From Actinocorallia populi (GTDB lineage: Bacteria; Actinomycetota; Actinomycetes; Streptosporangiales; Streptosporangiaceae), in assembly GCF_002995495.1 (NCBI RefSeq), contig NZ_PVZV01000009.1, positions 291,416 to 355,415 on the forward strand: a DNA stretch of 64,000 nucleotides, written 5' to 3'. Under the pieces are notes generated by a model. It made no database searches, had not been told where the DNA came from, and worked only from the letters and a program-made list of their open reading frames with translations. Positions 38,124 to 46,895 of the stretch are shown one piece after another; the stretch's first letter is position 1; each line of letters starts with the position of its first letter. Position numbers and translations under genes: made by a program.

Positions 38124-38936
38124 TCACTTGTTGATCGCCTCGTTGTACGCGGCGATCACTTCCTTGGGGTCCCCGTCCATGACGAGCCTGCCGTCGTCCA
38201 GCCACAGCACCCGGTTGCAGGTCTCCTCGACCACGTCGAGCTGGTGGGCGACGAGGAAGACCGCGCCGGCGTCCTTGCGCAGCTGCTCGATCTTGGCCTT
38301 GCTGCGCCGCCGGAACTTGGCGTCGCCGGTGGCCAGCGCCTCGTCGATGAGCAGCACGTCGTGGGTGCGCGCCGAGGCGATCGCGAAGCGCAGCCGGGCG
38401 CCCATGCCCGACGAGTAGGTGCGCATCGGGTACTTGATGAAGCCCTTCTTCAGGCCCGAGAAGTTGACGATCTGCTGGTACTTGGCCTTGACCTCCTCGG
38501 GCGACATGCCCATGGCCAGGCAGCCGAGGACGATGTTGCGCTCGCCGGTGAGGTCCTTCATCAGCGCGGCGCCCACGCCCAGCAGGGCGGGCTGGCCGTC
38601 GGTGAAGACCCCGCCCGAGTGCGGCGGCAGCAGGCCCGCGATCGCCTTGAGCAGGGTGGACTTGCCCGAGCCGTTGGTGCCGATGACACCGATGGCGTCG
38701 CCCTTGTAGGCGACGAACGACACGCCCTTGACCGCGTGGACCGTGGTGGTCTGCGGCCGGTCCTTGCGGCGCAGGACGCGGGCCAGCGCGGTCGCGCCCG
38801 AGCCCTTCTCCCTGGCCGCCCCGTACACCTTGTAGACGATGTGGAGGTCGTCGACGACCACGATCGGCTGCCGGGTGTAGTCGATGATGACGGGAGGCGG
38901 CGTCATGGCGCGTATCTGCTCCTGCGTCTCAGCCAC
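38124..38936 (-). CDS. ABC transporter ATP-binding subunit, polysaccharide/teichoic-acid export type
   Basis: The 270-aa ATPase has Walker A GVIGTNGSGKSTLL, the signature YSSGMGARLRFAIA, Walker B VLLIDEALATGD and the H-loop VAHQL. The divergent N terminus and the GDAIGVIGTNGSGKS context mark the TagH/RfbE/Wzt subfamily that pairs with ABC-2 permeases to export lipid-linked glycans or teichoic acids. It overlaps the permease gene by 8 bp, so the two are co-translated. It lacks the long C-terminal substrate-binding domain of some Wzt proteins. The cargo is presumably a cell-wall polymer. Confidence 0.92.
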   Translation of the reverse strand: MAETQEQIRAMTPPPVIIDYTRQPIVVVDDLHIVYKVYGAAREKGSGATALARVLRRKDRPQTTTVHAVKGVSFVAYKGDAIGVIGTNGSGKSTLLKAIAGLLPPHSGGVFTDGQPALLGVGAALMKDLTGERNIVLGCLAMGMSPEEVKAKYQQIVNFSGLKKGFIKYPMRTYSSGMGARLRFAIASARTHDVLLIDEALATGDAKFRRRSKAKIEQLRKDAGAVFLVAHQLDVVEETCNRVLWLDDGRLVMDGDPKEVIAAYNEAINK

Positions 38937-39903
38937 GTCCGTACCTCTCCTCGGCGCGGTAGAACCAGTAGAAGCCGCCGGCGAAGACGACCACGGCCCA
39001 GGCCACGGCGTAGACCCACAGCAGGCCGGGGTTGGCCATGGCCACCTGCGGGTTCGTCTGCGTCACGTACGAGGGGATCATCGCCTGCCGGGCCAGCTCG
39101 ACGTAGACGAAGCCGGGGTTGGCCTCCATCAGCGTCAGGATCCACTGGTTGTCCCGCACCGTCTCCGAACGGTTGGCCAGGCTGGCCACGGGGAAGATCA
39201 CGCCGGACACGTAGAGCCAGGTGCGCAGCACGAAGGGCAGCAGCTGGGTGATGTCCCGGGTGAACGCGCCGAGCCGGGCCACGATCATGCTGAGGCCGAC
39301 GTTGAACAGCAGCTGGAGCAGCACCACCGGGATCAGCAGCAGCCAGGTGGCGGCGGGGGCGACACCGCAGGCCAGCACCAGCGCCACCAGCACGACCAGG
39401 GAGATCAGCAGCTGCTGCAGCTCCACCGAGGTGTAGGCCAGCGGCAGCGTGGCCCTGGGGAAGTGCAGCGCCCGCACCAGCGGCAGGTGCCCGCCGACCG
39501 CCTTGGCGCTGGTGGTGAGCGACCGCTGGGTGAAGGTGAAGACGAAGACCCCGGTGATCAGCCAGGGGACGTAGTCGTCGATGCCCTTGTGGAGCTCCAG
39601 CAGGAGCCCGAAGATGACGAAGTAGACACCCGCGTTGAGCAACGGGGTGAGTACCTGCCAGATCTGGCCCAGCTTGGACGAGGTGTACATCGCCGCCCGC
39701 TTGGAGGAGGCGAACGTCCAGATGAAATGCCGACGGTCCCAGACTTTTCTGATGTACTGCCCGAGCGGAGGGCGGGCAGAACTCTGGGTCAGGCCGTGCC
39801 GAGCGGCGAAGGCAGCCAGTGACTCGCCGGACTTCCCTTGCGGTGCGGGGGGTGCGGTGAGACTGCCGGCCGGGCCGCTTCCGGGCCGTTCCGGGTGACT
39901 CAT
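38929..39903 (-). CDS. ABC-2 type permease, polysaccharide/teichoic-acid export
   Basis: The 324-aa protein has a Pro/Gly-rich cytoplasmic leader (about 60 residues), an amphipathic interface segment and six hydrophobic helices. Typical ABC-2 features are the paired SKLGQIWQVLTPLLNAGVYFVIFG start and the late PGFVYVELARQAMIPS loop. It forms the membrane channel for the ATPase encoded just downstream. ATG 39903 was preferred over an upstream in-frame start at 39936 because the added 11 residues are atypical. It is divergent from proS across a 228-bp region. Confidence 0.9.
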   Translation of the reverse strand: MSHPERPGSGPAGSLTAPPAPQGKSGESLAAFAARHGLTQSSARPPLGQYIRKVWDRRHFIWTFASSKRAAMYTSSKLGQIWQVLTPLLNAGVYFVIFGLLLELHKGIDDYVPWLITGVFVFTFTQRSLTTSAKAVGGHLPLVRALHFPRATLPLAYTSVELQQLLISLVVLVALVLACGVAPAATWLLLIPVVLLQLLFNVGLSMIVARLGAFTRDITQLLPFVLRTWLYVSGVIFPVASLANRSETVRDNQWILTLMEANPGFVYVELARQAMIPSYVTQTNPQVAMANPGLLWVYAVAWAVVVFAGGFYWFYRAEERYGRG

Positions 39904-40005
39904 GGCGCTGAGCTTATTGCAGGCGCAGCCGCGCACGGGACATTCAACGACATGTGATCAGTTCCTATTCGATCTCTCTTCGGGCCTCTCCCCGCACTCC
40001 CATAT

Positions 40006-40022
40006 CCTACTATGGAGGTAGG
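40006..40022. promoter_or_regulatory. Inverted repeat CCTAC-N7-GTAGG between ABC permease and proS
   Basis: A 5-bp dyad with a 7-nt spacer in the AT-richer part of the divergent promoter region is a weak operator candidate. Confidence 0.25.
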
Positions 40023-40118
40023 TTTATCGGGGAACGTTCGGCGGGCCCGTTCCGCCACATGAAACCACCGCCCGACGTCGTCATGCCCCGGAGGCCGCCC
40101 GGGCACCCCCGCGGGCGG

Positions 40119-40124
40119 TAGCCT
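40119..40124 (+). promoter_or_regulatory. Leaderless -10 box TAGCCT of proS
   Basis: TAGCCT is followed by 7 nt (TTGGCGC) and the GTG start at 40132. No ribosome-binding site is visible. Confidence 0.5.
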
Positions 40125-40131
40125 TTGGCGC

Positions 40132-41580
40132 GTGAGTCGAGAAGGTGTAACTCCTCAGTCTGAAGATTTCTCCGCCTGGTACAACGAGGTCGTCGTCCGG
40201 GCGCAGCTCGTCGACCGCGGCCCGGTGCGCGGGACGATGGTGATCCGGCCGTACGGCTACCGGATCTGGGAGCTGCTCCAGAGCGACCTCGACGGCAAGA
40301 TCAAGGACGCCGGGCACGAGAACGCCTGCTTCCCGATGTTCATCCCCGAGTCGTACCTCAAGCGCGAGGCCGAGCACGTCGAGGGCTTCTCGCCGGAACT
40401 GGCCGTGGTCACCCACGCCGGCGGCAAGGAGCTGGAGGAGCCGCTGGTCGTGCGGCCCACCTCCGAGACGGTCATCGGCGAGTACATGGCCAAGTGGATC
40501 GACTCACACCGCGACCTGCCGCTGCTGCTCAACCAGTGGGCCAACGTCGTGCGCTGGGAGATGCGCCCGCGCATGTTCCTGCGCACCACCGAGTTCCTCT
40601 GGCAGGAGGGCCACACCGCGCACGTCGACGAGGACGACGCCATGCGCGAGACCCTCTGGGCGCTGGACGCCTACGAGAAGGTCGCCCGCGACCTGGCCGC
40701 CATGCCCGTCGTCCCCGGCGAGAAGACACCGGGCGAGCGGTTCGCCGGCGCCGAGCGCACCTACACGATCGAGGGCATGATGCGCGACGGGCGCGCCCTT
40801 CAGGCGGGCACGTCGCACTACCTCGGCACCAACTTCGCCAAGGCCTTCGAGATCGACTACCAGGACGCCGACGGCAACTTGGTGCTGGCGCACACCACCT
40901 CCTGGGGTATGAGCACCCGCATGATCGGCGGCGTCATCATGACGCACGGCGATGACAAGGGCCTGGTGCTGCCCCCGCGGCTCGCCCCCTACCAGGTGGT
41001 GATCGTCCCGCTGGGCCGCAAGGAGCAGGCCGAGACCACCGCCGCCAAGGCGCACGAGGTCGCCGCTCAGCTGAAGGCGGCGGGCGTGCGCGTCCACGTC
41101 GACGACAAGCGGCCCCAGCTGTCGCCGGGCTTCAAGTTCAACGACTGGGAGATGCGCGGCGTCCCGGTCCGCCTGGAGCTGGGCATGCGCGACATCGACA
41201 ACGGCGTCGTCACCCTCGCCCGGCGCCTGCCCACCGAGGAGGGCCAGGGCAAGGAGACGATCCCGTTCGACGAGGTCGCCGCCCGCATCCCCGGCATCCT
41301 GGAGGACTTCCAGGCGTTCCTGCTGCGCCGCGCCGAGGAGTTCCGCGACTCCCACACCCGCCCTGTGGACTCCTGGGACGACTTCACGGCCCAGATCTCC
41401 CAGGGGTGGGCCCTGGCCCTCCACTGCGGCCGTACGGCCTGCGAGGACGAGATCAAGGCCGAGACGGCGGCCACCCCGCGCTGCATCCCGGCGGCGGGAG
41501 AGGCCGACTCCGGCGCCTGCGTGCGCTGCGGCGAGCCCTCGGCCTACGGCAAGCGCGTGATCTTCAGCAAGTCGTACTGA
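40132..41580 (+). CDS. proS: Prolyl-tRNA synthetase, archaeal/eukaryal-like (type 3) form
   Basis: The 482-aa enzyme has class II motifs (GTMVIRPYGYRIWELLQ, VVRPTSETVIGEYMAKWI, VRWEMRPRMFLRTTEFLWQEGHTAH, AHTTSWGMSTRMIGGVIMTHGDDKG). It lacks the roughly 180-aa insertion domain of standard bacterial ProRS. Instead it has the archaeal-type C-terminal domain with a Cys set (HCGRTACEDEI, RCIPA, CVRCGEPS) likely binding zinc, and it ends in Tyr. It charges tRNA-Pro. GTG 40132 lies 7 nt after TAGCCT, suggesting a leaderless mRNA. Many actinobacteria carry the longer bacterial type, so this may be a second or replacement enzyme. A strong terminator follows. Confidence 0.95.
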   Translation: MSREGVTPQSEDFSAWYNEVVVRAQLVDRGPVRGTMVIRPYGYRIWELLQSDLDGKIKDAGHENACFPMFIPESYLKREAEHVEGFSPELAVVTHAGGKELEEPLVVRPTSETVIGEYMAKWIDSHRDLPLLLNQWANVVRWEMRPRMFLRTTEFLWQEGHTAHVDEDDAMRETLWALDAYEKVARDLAAMPVVPGEKTPGERFAGAERTYTIEGMMRDGRALQAGTSHYLGTNFAKAFEIDYQDADGNLVLAHTTSWGMSTRMIGGVIMTHGDDKGLVLPPRLAPYQVVIVPLGRKEQAETTAAKAHEVAAQLKAAGVRVHVDDKRPQLSPGFKFNDWEMRGVPVRLELGMRDIDNGVVTLARRLPTEEGQGKETIPFDEVAARIPGILEDFQAFLLRRAEEFRDSHTRPVDSWDDFTAQISQGWALALHCGRTACEDEIKAETAATPRCIPAAGEADSGACVRCGEPSAYGKRVIFSKSY

Positions 41581-41592
41581 TCCGGACACGTC

Positions 41593-41621
41593 GAGAGGGG
41601 CCCGCGAAGCGGGCCCCTCTC
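41593..41621 (+). terminator. Terminator of proS
   Basis: GAGAGGGGCCCGC and GCGGGCCCCTCTC form a perfect 13-bp stem with a GAA loop, 12 bp after the stop. It also faces the convergent peptidase gene and may act both ways. Confidence 0.88.
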
Positions 41622-41636
41622 TGTATTCCGGCAGGG

Positions 41637-43268
41637 TCAGCCGCGCCCGGCCTCGGCCAGCTCCGCGGCGCGCAGGACGGGATTGACGGGCCGGTCGCGC
41701 TCGCGCGTCTCGCGGAGGGGGGTGGGCATCGGCCTGCCCGAGCAGGACAGGTCCTTCTTCGGGTAGACGCCGTCGATGAGGTACTTCTCGACGACGGCGT
41801 TCACGCAGGGGTTGTCACCCGCGTAGATGGCGTGGTCGCCCTCGTTCCTGACGGTGACCAGGCGTGAGTTCCTGTATGCCTTGTGGGCCTGGACGGCGCC
41901 GCCGTACCAGGTCGCGGGATCGCCTACGGAATGGATCATGAGCACCTTGGGCAGGCCGCGCCCGACCGGCAGAGGCAGCTTGAGCTGTCCGGAAGGCCGC
42001 TTCCAGTACACGCACGAGTCGAAGAGCCTGGCGTAACCCATCAACGGATATTTCGGCCCCGCCTGCCCGGAGTAGGTGACGAGCTCCTCCGGCGTGCGCT
42101 TGGTCGGTGTGTCGTTGCAGCCGATGTTCATGAAGGTGGGTGTCTGCCCGGCGTACGGGTTGTGTGCTCTCCGCGCGGCCCGGGCTTCTCGGGCATTCGA
42201 GGCTTCGGAGAGATCTGCAAGGAACCCCGCCAGGTATTCGAAGAAGTACTTGGAGTACAACGAGGTGACGATTTCCTGGTCCACGTCCTGCGGATAGAGG
42301 TCCCAGCTGTTGCCGTCGTAGTCCAGGTATTCGACCGTGCCCGCCTTGACGACGTCGGCGCGGATCCTTTCGTAGGACGCGGTGACGGCCTTCTGGGACG
42401 TCCCCAGGCCGTAGGAGCCGTTGTGGCGGGCGGCCCAGCGGGCGAACGTTCCGAACCGCTTCTGGAACGCCTCCGGCTGGGCGTCCCAGGTGGCCTCCCA
42501 GGTGCTGGCGAAGTTGACGACGGAGTCGAGGACGAAGCGTCCGGTGTGCTTGGGCCACTTGCGGGCGTAGTAGGCGCCGAGCCAGGTGCCGGCGGAGTAG
42601 CCGATCCAGTGGATCTTGTTGACCTTGCGGTTGTCGGAGGTCTTGAGGTTGCGGCGGATCCATTCCAGGTCGTAGACGGTCTGCGCGGTCGTCACGTACT
42701 TGGAGGGGAGCTTCTTGTTGCCGCTGTTCTGGCAGGACTTCGCGAACTTCGCGCTTTGGGCGAGGGCCGCCTTGATGTTGCCCGCACTGCGGTTGCGGGG
42801 GTCCAGGTTCCGGCTGGAGAACCTCTTGCAGGACGCCTGGGTGCTGTAGCCGGTGCCGCGGACGTCGATGCCGATGATGTCCATGGTGTCGAGCAGCCGG
42901 TTGCGGCCTGCGTCGATGAAGACCAAAGGAAGCGTCCAGCCGAGATCGCCGGGGCCTCCGGGGTTGGTGAACACCACGCCCCGGGGCTTCTTGCGAGCCT
43001 TGAGGCGGCTGATGTGCAGGGTGATCTTCTTGCCGTTCGGCTTTTTCCAGTCCAGCGGGGACTTGAGCGTGGTGCATTCCACGCGCCGGTAGGCCGCCTT
43101 CACCTTTCGTTCGAAGCAGGGTTCCCACTTCAGGTTTTTGACGGCCAACCGCTGGACCGCGGTCCGTGCGGGGTCCTCAGTACGGCCGGGAAGGGCCGAC
43201 GAAGAGGGGACGAAGGAGACGAGGGAGAGCAGCGTCACCGTGGCCATGACCAGGGCGGGACGGCGCAT
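41637..43268 (-). CDS. Secreted S33-family alpha/beta hydrolase (tripeptidyl aminopeptidase type), copy A
   Basis: The 543-aa precursor has a signal peptide (MRRPALVMATVTLLSLVSFVPSSSALP) and the alpha/beta hydrolase fold of Streptomyces tripeptidyl aminopeptidases. Visible elements are the oxyanion loop FTNPGGPGDLGW, IGIDVRGTGYST, the nucleophilic Ser in IGYSAGTWLG, the Asp in SVGDPATWYG and the His in NEGDHAIYAG. It should trim peptides from the N terminus outside the cell. ATG 43268 follows GGAGG with a 6-nt spacer. It is a tandem paralogue of the next gene, with a near-identical central segment. Confidence 0.9.
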   Translation of the reverse strand: MRRPALVMATVTLLSLVSFVPSSSALPGRTEDPARTAVQRLAVKNLKWEPCFERKVKAAYRRVECTTLKSPLDWKKPNGKKITLHISRLKARKKPRGVVFTNPGGPGDLGWTLPLVFIDAGRNRLLDTMDIIGIDVRGTGYSTQASCKRFSSRNLDPRNRSAGNIKAALAQSAKFAKSCQNSGNKKLPSKYVTTAQTVYDLEWIRRNLKTSDNRKVNKIHWIGYSAGTWLGAYYARKWPKHTGRFVLDSVVNFASTWEATWDAQPEAFQKRFGTFARWAARHNGSYGLGTSQKAVTASYERIRADVVKAGTVEYLDYDGNSWDLYPQDVDQEIVTSLYSKYFFEYLAGFLADLSEASNAREARAARRAHNPYAGQTPTFMNIGCNDTPTKRTPEELVTYSGQAGPKYPLMGYARLFDSCVYWKRPSGQLKLPLPVGRGLPKVLMIHSVGDPATWYGGAVQAHKAYRNSRLVTVRNEGDHAIYAGDNPCVNAVVEKYLIDGVYPKKDLSCSGRPMPTPLRETRERDRPVNPVLRAAELAEAGRG

Positions 43269-43290
43269 GGGGGGTCCTCCGGAAAAGAAA

Positions 43291-43314
43291 GGGAGGGCCC
43301 TTGCGGGCCCTCCC
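43291..43314 (-). terminator. Terminator between the two peptidase genes
   Basis: GGGAGGGCCC and GGGCCCTCCC form a perfect 10-bp stem with a 4-nt loop. On the minus strand it is followed by TTTCTTTTCC and then the ribosome-binding site of copy A. Confidence 0.8.
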
Positions 43315-43331
43315 ACCAGGTGAAGCGGAAC

Positions 43332-44969
43332 TCAGTTTCGGGTGAGCTCGCCGAGCTCCTGGAGGCGCTGCAGCGGGTCGAACTGCTGGGCGGTGCGGGC
43401 GTTGGCCCCACCGGGCACGGGGAGCGGCAGGCCCTGGCAGGAGCTGTCGCGCTTGGGGTAGACCCCGTCGATCAGGTACCTGTCGACGGTGTTGTCCACG
43501 CAGGCGTTGCCTCTGCCGTAGATGGCGTGGTCGCCCTCGTTCCTGACGGTGACCAGGCGGGAGTTCTTGTACCTCTTGCGCGCCCTGACGGCCTCACCGT
43601 AAGGAGTGGCCGGGTCGCCGACGGACTGGATCAGGAGCAGCTTGGGCAGGCCGCGGCCGACGGGACGGGGCAGCTTGAGCTGGCCGGAAGAACGCTTCCA
43701 CTGCGAGCAGGGGTTGCCGATCTGGGCATAACCGGCCAACGGGTAGCGGGCGCCGTTCTTCTTGGTCCAAGCGGCGTGCTTGGCGGGCGTACGGCCGAAC
43801 GCGGTGTCGTTGCAGGTGATGTTGAAGTACGTCGGCGTCTGGCCCGCGTCGGGGTCGACGGCCAGGGCGAGACGCTGCGAACGGGAACGGGCCTGCGCTT
43901 CGAGGGTGACCGCGCTCAGGAAGTCCAGGGTCTGCGCCAAGGGGATGAAGTTGTTCTTGGAGTAGATGGCCTGGCCGATGAGACTGTCGAGCTCGGTGGC
44001 GTAGAGATCTTCGCTCATGCCGTTGGCATCGGTGATGCGGATCTTGCCCGACTTGGCGATCGCGGCCCGGATCCGCTCGTACCGGTTGACGACGGCCTGC
44101 TGCGAGGCGCCGAGCCCGTACAGGGCGTTGTACTCGGCGGCCCAGCGGGCGAACGTCCCGAAGCGCTTCTGGAACGCCTTGGGCTGGGAGTCGTCAGAGA
44201 CCCGCCAGCTCGACGTGAAGTCCACCACGGAGTCGAGGACGAAGCGTCCGGTGCGCTTGGGCCACTTGCGGGCGTAGTAGGCGCCGAGCCAGGTGCCGGC
44301 GGAGTAACCGACCCAGTGGATCTTGTTGACCTTGCGGTTGTCGGAGGTCTTGAGGTTGCGGCGGATCCATTCCAGGTCGTAGACGGTCTGCGCGGTCGTC
44401 ACGTACTTGGAGGGGAGCCGCTTGTTCCCGCTGTTCTGGCAGGCCTTGGCGAACTTCTTCGCCTCGGCGAGCAGCCGCTTGGTGTTGGCGGCGCTGCGGT
44501 TCCTGGGTTCCAGGTACGGGCCGTAGACGTTCTTGCAGGTGGCCTGGGTGCTGTAGCCGGTGCCGCGGACGTCGATGCCGATGATGTCCATGGTGTCGAG
44601 CAGCCGGTTGCGTTCCCCGTCGATGAACATCAGGGGAGTCGCCCAGCCGGGTCCGCCGGGTCCGCCGGGGTTGGTGAACACCACGCCCTTGGCCTGCTTG
44701 AGGGCCTTGAGGCGGCTGATGTGCAGGGTGATCTTCTTGCCGTTCGGCTTCTTCCAGTCCAGCGGCGCCTTGAGGGCGGCGCACTCCAGACGTGCGTACT
44801 CGGGGGCGGGGGGCTGCTGGAAACAGGGCTCCCACTTGATGTTCTTGACGGCGATTCGCTGCGTCGGGTCCGGGTCGCTGGACTCTCGGGGGAGTGCCGA
44901 CGAGGCCGGGGTGAAGGCCACCAGCGAGAGCATCGTCACCGTGGCCGTGACCAGGGCACGACGGCGCAT
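43332..44969 (-). CDS. Secreted S33-family alpha/beta hydrolase (tripeptidyl aminopeptidase type), copy B
   Basis: The 545-aa paralogue of copy A has a signal peptide (MRRRALVTATVTMLSLVAFTPASSALP), NPGGPGGPGW, IDVRGTGYST, the Ser in VGYSAGTWLG, the Asp in SVGDPATPYG and the His in NEGDHAIYGR. DNA from 44314 to 44417 is identical to 42607-42710 in copy A, including synonymous sites, whereas the C-terminal lid regions differ clearly. Recent gene conversion of the active-site region is a reasonable inference. ATG 44969 follows GAGGAGG. Both genes are likely expressed for extracellular peptide use and differ in substrate preference. Confidence 0.9.
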   Translation of the reverse strand: MRRRALVTATVTMLSLVAFTPASSALPRESSDPDPTQRIAVKNIKWEPCFQQPPAPEYARLECAALKAPLDWKKPNGKKITLHISRLKALKQAKGVVFTNPGGPGGPGWATPLMFIDGERNRLLDTMDIIGIDVRGTGYSTQATCKNVYGPYLEPRNRSAANTKRLLAEAKKFAKACQNSGNKRLPSKYVTTAQTVYDLEWIRRNLKTSDNRKVNKIHWVGYSAGTWLGAYYARKWPKRTGRFVLDSVVDFTSSWRVSDDSQPKAFQKRFGTFARWAAEYNALYGLGASQQAVVNRYERIRAAIAKSGKIRITDANGMSEDLYATELDSLIGQAIYSKNNFIPLAQTLDFLSAVTLEAQARSRSQRLALAVDPDAGQTPTYFNITCNDTAFGRTPAKHAAWTKKNGARYPLAGYAQIGNPCSQWKRSSGQLKLPRPVGRGLPKLLLIQSVGDPATPYGEAVRARKRYKNSRLVTVRNEGDHAIYGRGNACVDNTVDRYLIDGVYPKRDSSCQGLPLPVPGGANARTAQQFDPLQRLQELGELTRN

Positions 44970-44990
44970 GTGTTCCTCCTCGGAACATGG

Positions 44991-45025
44991 AGAGAGGCTC
45001 CGGGCGATACGGCCGGAGCCTCTCT
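44991..45025 (-). terminator. Hairpin upstream of peptidase copy B
   Basis: AGAGAGGCTCCGG pairs perfectly with CCGGAGCCTCTCT (13 bp, 9-nt loop). It lies 156 bp past the sigma factor stop and 21 nt before the copy B start, so it may end sigma transcription or act as a 5' leader attenuator. Confidence 0.6.
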
Positions 45026-45181
45026 ACTCACAGGATCGTGAGGAGGATCTTACGGGTAAAACGGGCATAAATGAGCAGTTCTTGAAATCTTATGAAGTGG
45101 CCAACCTGCCCCTTTTCCCGGGCGGGGCGCCCCTTCATGAAGGAGATCTTGTCCTTCGCGGCGGGGCGCCGGTGGGACGGA

Positions 45182-45784
45182 TCACGCGGCGCGGGCGGTC
45201 GGGACGCGCGGGCGGTGATCGGCGAGCGCCTCGCGCAGCTGCTTGCGGCCGCGGTGCAGGCGGGACATCACCGTCCCGATGGGGGTGCCCATCATCTCGG
45301 CGATCTCCTTGTAGGCGTAGCCCTCGACGTCGGCGAGGTAGACCGCGTTGCGGAACTCCTCGGGCAGGGCGCGCAGGGCGGCCACGACGTCGTCGTCGGG
45401 GATGTGGTCCAGCGCCTCGTGCTCGGCCGACCGCAGGCCGGAGACCGCCGACTCGGCCTGGGCGAGCTGCCACTCCTCCAGCTCGTCGGAGCCGGTGCGC
45501 TGCGGTTCCCGCTGCTTCTTGCGGTAGGCGTTGATGAAGTTGTTCGTGAGGATGCGGTGCAGCCAGGCCTTGAGGTTGGTGCCCTCCTGGAACTGGTGGA
45601 AGTTCACGTACGCCTTGGTGAGGGTCTCCTGGACGAGATCCTCGGCGTCGGCGCTGTTGCGCGTCATGCGGACGGCGCTGGCGTAGAGCGGGTCGGCCAG
45701 GGGCAGGACCTCTCGCTCGTAGCGCGCCGTGGCCGTGACCCGCTCGGCGGCCGCGGTCTTCCCGGTCGACTCGATGGTGGTCAT
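45182..45784 (-). CDS. ECF sigma factor, SigR/SigH-like
   Basis: The 200-aa sigma factor has region 2 ([58 protein letters not shown]) and region 4 ([48 protein letters not shown]). The [12 protein letters not shown]...RKKQREPQR block is characteristic of the thiol-stress SigR/SigH group. In that group an RsrA-type zinc anti-sigma gene normally follows directly. Here the downstream 210 bp contain none. The ATG follows a GGAGGAGG ribosome-binding site. It is divergent from an XRE regulator. Confidence 0.93.
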   Translation of the reverse strand: MTTIESTGKTAAAERVTATARYEREVLPLADPLYASAVRMTRNSADAEDLVQETLTKAYVNFHQFQEGTNLKAWLHRILTNNFINAYRKKQREPQRTGSDELEEWQLAQAESAVSGLRSAEHEALDHIPDDDVVAALRALPEEFRNAVYLADVEGYAYKEIAEMMGTPIGTVMSRLHRGRKQLREALADHRPRVPTARAA

Positions 45785-46014
45785 CTTCCCTCCTCCGCAC
45801 CGTCTGCCGGTCGCTTGTGGCAGGAGTCAAATCCAGTTCAGCACGAGCTAGAGTGGTTTCCTACAAACAGGTGGTAAAACCCTGAAGTGTGTGACCTAAC
45901 AGTCAAACCGGTACAGTCATGGCCGGTTCTCTCCTGATAACGAATGGCGGACGAATACGGGTTCCATGGACTCGATCACACTCCGTTCGCTACGCTTACC
46001 TGCTGACCGTGCAC

Positions 46015-46026
46015 CTGCACGTGCAG
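46015..46026. promoter_or_regulatory. 12-bp palindrome CTGCACGTGCAG upstream of XRE gene
   Basis: A perfect palindrome 24 bp before the ATG. The preceding GTGCAC makes an extended GTGCAC-CTGCACGTGCAG array. It is a candidate autoregulatory operator. Confidence 0.4.
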
Positions 46027-46049
46027 TTCGCAGGAGGGTTCTGATACCG

Positions 46050-46895
46050 ATGAGTTCCGGCTCGATGACCGGCCGGATGCAACTGGGTTCCCAGCTGCGC
46101 GGGCTGAGGGAGGCCAGGGGCATCACGCGTGCCGACGCCGGCTACGCCATCCGCGCCTCCGAGTCCAAGATCAGCCGTCTGGAGCTGGGACGGGTCGGCT
46201 CCAAGATCCGTGACATCGAGGACCTCCTGGCCCTGTACGGCGTCACCGACGCCGCGCAGATCGCCGAGATCATGAAGCTGGCGGCCGAGGCCAACCGCCC
46301 CGGCTGGTGGCAGTCCTACAACGACCTGCTCCCCGCCTGGTTCGCCACCTACCTGGGCCTGGAGGAGGCGGTCTCCCGGCTGCGCTCCTACAGCGTCCAG
46401 TTCGTCCCCGAACTGCTGCAGACCGAGGAGTACGCCCGCGCCCTCCTGTCGTCGGCCTACCCCGGCATCCACGCCGAGGAGCTCGACCGCCGCGTCGAGG
46501 TCACCCTCTGCCGCCAGCGCGCCTTCTTCCGCTCCGGCGGCCCCCACCTGTGGGCCGTCCTGGACGAGTCCGTCCTGCACCGCGTCGTCGGCGACCAGGG
46601 CGTGCACCGCCGCCAGCTGGAGCACCTGCTCGCCCTGAAGGGCGTCACCCTCCAGGTGCTTCCCTTCGCCGCGGGCGAGCACCCCGCCCAGTCCGGCGCC
46701 TTCTGCCTGCTCCGCTTCCCCCAGGCCGAACTGGGCGACATCGCCTACGTGCAGTCCCTGGCCGGCTCGACCCACCACGAAAAGCGCGAAGAGGTCGACG
46801 TCCACCTCCAGGCCATGGAGCACCTCTGCGTGGCCGCCCACCCACCGGACACCTCCGCCAAACTCATCTCCGCCCTGGCCCGCCCCCGCCTCTGA
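46050..46895 (+). CDS. XRE-family regulator with DUF5753 domain
   Basis: The 281-aa protein has a helix-turn-helix at about residues 12-65 (LGSQLRGLREARGITRADAGYAI, ESKISRLELGRVGSKIRDIEDLL) and a DUF5753 domain from about 95 (WFATYLGLEEAVSRLRSYSVQFVPELLQTEEYARALL) to the C terminus (VTLQVLPFAAGEHPAQSGAFCLLRFP). Such WhiJ-like proteins are very numerous in actinomycetes and regulate development or neighbouring DUF397 genes. No DUF397 gene is adjacent here. ATG 46050 is preceded by AGGAGG at 12 nt. A CTGCACGTGCAG palindrome in the promoter may be its own operator. Confidence 0.9.
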   Translation: MSSGSMTGRMQLGSQLRGLREARGITRADAGYAIRASESKISRLELGRVGSKIRDIEDLLALYGVTDAAQIAEIMKLAAEANRPGWWQSYNDLLPAWFATYLGLEEAVSRLRSYSVQFVPELLQTEEYARALLSSAYPGIHAEELDRRVEVTLCRQRAFFRSGGPHLWAVLDESVLHRVVGDQGVHRRQLEHLLALKGVTLQVLPFAAGEHPAQSGAFCLLRFPQAELGDIAYVQSLAGSTHHEKREEVDVHLQAMEHLCVAAHPPDTSAKLISALARPRL

